From positions 1 to 38,773 of the forward strand of contig JAUQXU010000466.1 of NCBI GenBank assembly GCA_030837935.1: 38,773 bases of DNA. The letters are read 5' to 3'. The DNA comes from Candidatus Brocadia sp. Lineage in GTDB: Bacteria; Planctomycetota; Brocadiia; Brocadiales; Brocadiaceae. The notes under the pieces were generated by a model. That model did not search any database. It saw nothing but the letters and a program-made list of their open reading frames with translations, and was not told the DNA's origin. Each line of letters opens with the position of its first letter. Within the stretch, counting starts at the first letter, position 1. This document shows positions 35,458-38,773 of this stretch, piece after piece. The position numbers and the translations under genes are program-made.

Positions 35458-37404
35458 ATGAGAATAATCGATAAACTAAACCGCTACAGTCTCCTGTTAA
35501 TCCTTGTAACCACATCCCACCTCGTTTATGTAAATTCTCTATCAAATCAATTTACGTATGACGACGAGTTCACAATCGTAAGTAATTATTTCATAAAATC
35601 TTGGAGCCATTTGCCGTCACTTTTTACCAAGGAATATTTTGAGTATTCCGGAGAATTGAGTTATCGTCCTGTAGTTACACTATCATATTTTATAGATTAT
35701 ACCCTGTGGCAACTAAATCCTTTTGGATTTCATCTCACCAATTTAGTTTTACATACACTCAACACGGTTCTTCTTTTTTTCTTGTTCATGCAGTTTTTCA
35801 ACCGCCGTACTGCCTCTTTTATAGCCGCTCTTATATTTTGTTGTCACCCTGTCCTCTCTGAAGCAGTTAATGCTATTAGCTACCGCGAAGATTTGCTCGG
35901 AGCTACATTTTTTATAGCAGCTTTCTTTCTGTACCTCAATGTAAATATGGAGCAACGGCGGTACACCCCTGTTTATTTTGCCTCTATTGTATGTTATCTT
36001 TTTAGTGTGTTTTCAAAGGAAATGGCGATTACCCTGCCACTCTTCATCTTTTTGTATGATCTGATATTCACGGGAAAAACAAACCGCAGTTCCAAACTTA
36101 TCCATTATTATCCGGGCTATATTTTTGTGAGTGCTTTTTATTTCGTGATAAGATTTTTAATTCTTCACAACCCTATAGAATCACATGTCTCCTACCCTGG
36201 AGATAGTATCTTTGTTAACTTTCTGACTATGTCTAAGGTCCTCGCCTCTTACATCAAACTCTTTTTTTTCCCTTTTAACCTTTGTGCCGATTATGTAATA
36301 CCCAATTCTCATTCTCTCTTAGACCCTTCCTTCATCTTATCGTCCCTTTTACTTTCCTCCGTTATTATCATTGCCTACCGATTGTTTTTTTACTCGAAAA
36401 TAGCATTCTTTTCTGTGGTATGGCCTTTTATCAGCCTGTTACCGGTATTAAACATTGTACCTATTGAGAACATTATGGCAGAGAGATATCTCTATCTATC
36501 AATCGTGGGGTTTTGTATGGTAGGTAGCACCGTCCTGACTCATCGTAACACATTTAGGTTTTTTAATGAACCTTACAAAGCACATGATGGTTGCAACCAG
36601 ATGCAAAATAAGGATCAGGGGAGTGAGGACAGAGGGCAGGGCGTTAGAAATCCTGCCGCTGACCAATGGATCCCGAGTTTTACAAAAATACTTGTTAGAA
36701 ATAGGAGATTTTTATTATGGAACGCTGTAGCCATCATCGTATTAATCCTTGCATTGATAATTTTTTCGATCACAACAATAAGAAGAAACTTTATCTGGAT
36801 AAATCAAACCATTTTGTGGACAAGCACTGCAAAAGCATCACAAAATAGTTTTAAAGCCCACAATAATCTGGGGAATATATATAGAGATGCCGGGAGATTA
36901 GATGAAGCTATAGCTGAGTTAAAGCATGCATTAAAACTATATGATAATTATATCGATGCACATAACAATCTTGGGGTTACTTACAGAAAAAAGGGCATGC
37001 GCATTGAGGCCATTTCTGAATATCAAAGGGCATTGCGTTTAAATCCGCGTTATCCCTATGCTCATAACAACCTTGGTGTCTTGTATGCAAAATCCGATCT
37101 TTTGGATTTGGCTATCACTGAATTTAAGAACGCCATTTCAAACAAGCCTGATTATTTTGATGCTCATAACAATCTTGGAGCTACTTATATGAAAAAAGGA
37201 TTTTATGAAAAGGCGATAGATGAATGTCTAGAGGCCATCAAATATCATGATCGCTATAAAGACGCATATTATAACTTGAGCGTTGCCTATTTTAACAACA
37301 GGCAACTCGATAAAGCGCTCGAAGCATGTAAAATGGTTTTATCGATAGACCCCAACCACCATAATGCTCGTGAGATATATAATTTAATTTGCGAACAAAA
37401 ATAA
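35458..37404 (+). CDS. TMTC-like membrane glycosyltransferase with C-terminal TPRs
   Basis: A 648-residue protein. The N-terminal ~370 residues hold about ten membrane segments and the features of GT-C / protein O-mannosyltransferase-like TMTC proteins: 'FTYDDEFTI' in the first loop, 'SYRPVVTLSYFIDYTLW', 'HLTNLVLHTLN' and 'HPVLSEAVNAISYREDLLG'. A final membrane helix near 420-445 is followed by five TPR units ('AHNNLGNIYRDAGRLDEAI' and relatives) to the C-terminus. It would transfer a lipid-linked sugar to an exported target; the substrate is unknown. Between the helices is a hydrophilic segment (around 'NKDQGSEDRGQGVRN') encoded by G/A-rich DNA unlike its surroundings, probably an insertion. 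Confidence 0.85.
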   Translation: MRIIDKLNRYSLLLILVTTSHLVYVNSLSNQFTYDDEFTIVSNYFIKSWSHLPSLFTKEYFEYSGELSYRPVVTLSYFIDYTLWQLNPFGFHLTNLVLHTLNTVLLFFLFMQFFNRRTASFIAALIFCCHPVLSEAVNAISYREDLLGATFFIAAFFLYLNVNMEQRRYTPVYFASIVCYLFSVFSKEMAITLPLFIFLYDLIFTGKTNRSSKLIHYYPGYIFVSAFYFVIRFLILHNPIESHVSYPGDSIFVNFLTMSKVLASYIKLFFFPFNLCADYVIPNSHSLLDPSFILSSLLLSSVIIIAYRLFFYSKIAFFSVVWPFISLLPVLNIVPIENIMAERYLYLSIVGFCMVGSTVLTHRNTFRFFNEPYKAHDGCNQMQNKDQGSEDRGQGVRNPAADQWIPSFTKILVRNRRFLLWNAVAIIVLILALIIFSITTIRRNFIWINQTILWTSTAKASQNSFKAHNNLGNIYRDAGRLDEAIAELKHALKLYDNYIDAHNNLGVTYRKKGMRIEAISEYQRALRLNPRYPYAHNNLGVLYAKSDLLDLAITEFKNAISNKPDYFDAHNNLGATYMKKGFYEKAIDECLEAIKYHDRYKDAYYNLSVAYFNNRQLDKALEACKMVLSIDPNHHNAREIYNLICEQK

Positions 37405-37412
37405 GTTTGTCT

Positions 37413-37907
37413 TTATTTGTAATTAATAAATTGCATGGCAAAATCATAATTTTGATCCTTAACGATCTTTATAATCGCTTGTAAATCATCTATCTTCTGC
37501 CCTGTTACCCGAATCTTATCTTCCTGTATTTGTGACTGTACTTTAAGTTTTAAACCTTTTATAAATTTAACGAGTTCCTTGGCCTTTTCCATCGGAATGC
37601 CCGACTGAAAGGTAATGACCTGCCTGACAGTGCCTCCTAATGCCTTCTCTTCTTTTCCAAAATTAAGCGCTTTCAGAGGGATGCTTCTCTTTTCAAGTTT
37701 CTCTTTTAAGATATCCGCCAAGCATCCCATCTTGTAATCGTCGTCAGCGATTAATGTTATAGAGTTATCATTATTTAAAGTAATAGACGATTTACTCCCT
37801 TTAAAATCATATCTAACAGCGAGTTGTTTCTTAGCCTGGTCAACGGCATTAGCAACCTCATGCATTTCTACTTTACAGACAATGTCAAATGAATGCGTTT
37901 CTGCCAT
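37413..37907 (-). CDS. yajQ: YajQ-family nucleotide-binding protein
   Basis: A 164-residue YajQ (UPF0234). The family is recognised by 'HSFDIVCKVEMHEVANAVDQAKKQLAVRYDFKGSKSSI' at the start, 'GTVRQVITFQSGIPMEKAKELVKFIKGLKLKVQSQIQEDKIRVTGQKIDDLQAII' and the closing 'FAMQFINYK'. Some homologues bind cyclic-di-GMP and act as effectors; others bind nucleotides or tRNA. With a GGDEF and an HD-GYP protein in the window a cyclic-di-GMP role is plausible. AAGGAG lies 9 bp before the ATG. It converges on the TPR gene with 8 bp between stops. Confidence 0.96.
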   Translation of the reverse strand: MAETHSFDIVCKVEMHEVANAVDQAKKQLAVRYDFKGSKSSITLNNDNSITLIADDDYKMGCLADILKEKLEKRSIPLKALNFGKEEKALGGTVRQVITFQSGIPMEKAKELVKFIKGLKLKVQSQIQEDKIRVTGQKIDDLQAIIKIVKDQNYDFAMQFINYK

Positions 37908-37988
37908 AACAGGTATCTCCTTACGATATAAAAATGAACCTTGATATTCTTGTAATCAAAGACCGTTACTTACAAATTTTTATCCCTT

Positions 37989-38720
37989 TCAATAACCCAA
38001 TTTTTTTACTTCTTCCTCTGTAAAACCAACAAAATGTGCCACTTCGTGTCGTATCACTTCCTTTATTTTTTGCTTAATCTCGTCGTCAGAACGACATACT
38101 CTTTCAATATTTTTTTGAAATAAGGTAATCCTTTCAGGCATGGTAACAGACTGCCAGACACTCTTCTTGTTTAGCGGCACACCCTGAAATAAACCGAGCA
38201 ATGTTGTATTTGACATGAGCCTCAATTTTTCTAATATATGACTATTTGGTTTATCTTCCACAACAATTGATACATTTGACAAACGATCCCTTAACCTTTG
38301 AGGCATTTCATTAATCGCATCAACCACCAATTGGTCAAAAACTGTTACAGGATTTACACCGAAATCTTCTGGAGCCAATTCTCCCGATACATGTTTATCG
38401 ATTTCGATAATCGTATACTTACCTGTAAAAATTTTAGCTATTAAATAGGTCATTCCGCCTATCATGGCAAAAGTTACCCAGAAATTCCAGCCGTGTACCA
38501 GCATAACACCACCAAGGGCTCCCAAAAAAGCAATAACCGTGAAAAATCCTGCTAATACACCAAACTCTTTTGTGTTCCCTGAGATTTTTTTGTCAGCAAC
38601 AAGAGGAACCAACTCCATACCGCAGCCAACGCATGTCATACTCTTATGCAGGCTGTATTCACCGGGCGGATATGCCTTACTACAATGAAAGCATTTTAAT
38701 ACCTCCAAGTCTTTCTCCAT
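37989..38720 (-). CDS. Zinc-ribbon membrane protein with a C-terminal zincin-like metallopeptidase domain
   Basis: A 243-residue protein. Residues ~8-38 form a zinc-ribbon-like motif ('CFHCSKAYPPGEYSLHKSMTCVGCG'). One or two membrane helices follow (~52-92, 'FGVLAGFFTVIAFLGALGGVMLV'). Residues ~125-243 match the small zincin-like metallopeptidase family PF06262: 'DQLVVDAINEMPQRLRDRLSNVSIVVED', 'LLGLFQGVPL', 'PERITLFQKNIE', and the metal site 'IRHEVAHFVGFTEEEV' (HExxH) at the C-terminus. Substrate unknown. Most family members are soluble single-domain proteins, so the ribbon-membrane fusion is unusual. The start lacks a strong ribosome binding site. Confidence 0.85.
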   Translation of the reverse strand: MEKDLEVLKCFHCSKAYPPGEYSLHKSMTCVGCGMELVPLVADKKISGNTKEFGVLAGFFTVIAFLGALGGVMLVHGWNFWVTFAMIGGMTYLIAKIFTGKYTIIEIDKHVSGELAPEDFGVNPVTVFDQLVVDAINEMPQRLRDRLSNVSIVVEDKPNSHILEKLRLMSNTTLLGLFQGVPLNKKSVWQSVTMPERITLFQKNIERVCRSDDEIKQKIKEVIRHEVAHFVGFTEEEVKKLGY

Positions 38721-38773
38721 AAATTTTACATAGGTAATTAGAAATTGTACCCCACGCTACCAATTACCGCCCT

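Overview
The window reads as chromosomal DNA of an AT-rich, Gram-negative anaerobe. It carries a FadL-type outer-membrane porin, several cleavable signal peptides, a system II cytochrome c maturation protein, and much cyclic-di-GMP and two-component signalling. A block of beta-ketoacyl-ACP synthases, an acyl carrier protein and a cobalamin-type radical SAM protein resembles the gene sets proposed for ladderane lipid synthesis in anammox planctomycetes (Brocadiales). That is my best guess for the organism. It is an inference: no anammox hallmark such as hydrazine synthase lies here.

Layout. 0-0.9 kb: a CcsA/HemX-like membrane protein on the minus strand. 1.0-3.5 kb: a small plus-strand sulfur/Fe-S group (DUF1858 CxxC protein, Nfu-type NifU domain, a Cys-rich protein that looks ATC-hydrolase-like, and a ThiF/MoeB E1-like enzyme). 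3.5-8.6 kb: a DUF4197 exported protein, then eno, an FtsB-like protein and proA, tightly packed or overlapping, and a Tat-exported aldo/keto reductase. 8.7-10.8 kb: a globin-coupled hybrid histidine kinase with two receiver domains.

10.9-22.7 kb is the most interesting region. In transcription order on the minus strand it holds a REC-GAF-PAS protein, a sigma-54 activator, a degenerate KAS, an intact KAS, an ACP, a B12-type radical SAM protein, a second intact KAS, and a membrane GAF-PAS histidine kinase. I read it as a lipid or polyketide pathway with its own regulation. The KAS that has lost both catalytic histidines looks like a chain-length-factor-type partner. An 8-bp inverted repeat and a weak sigma-54 -24/-12 match lie between the activator and the first KAS.

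23.2-25.6 kb: an HD-GYP response regulator and a FadL porin. 25.6-30 kb: cinA and uvrC on the minus strand, murQ on the plus strand, and a broken tyrosine-recombinase 3' end that is absent from the ORF track. 30-34 kb: an HDOD-GGDEF protein, small membrane and exported proteins, a DCC thiol-disulfide protein and nadD. 34.1-38.7 kb: larC, a TMTC-like membrane glycosyltransferase with TPRs, yajQ, and a zinc-ribbon/zincin membrane protein. I saw no rRNA, tRNA, CRISPR array or intact insertion sequence, but this was by eye only.
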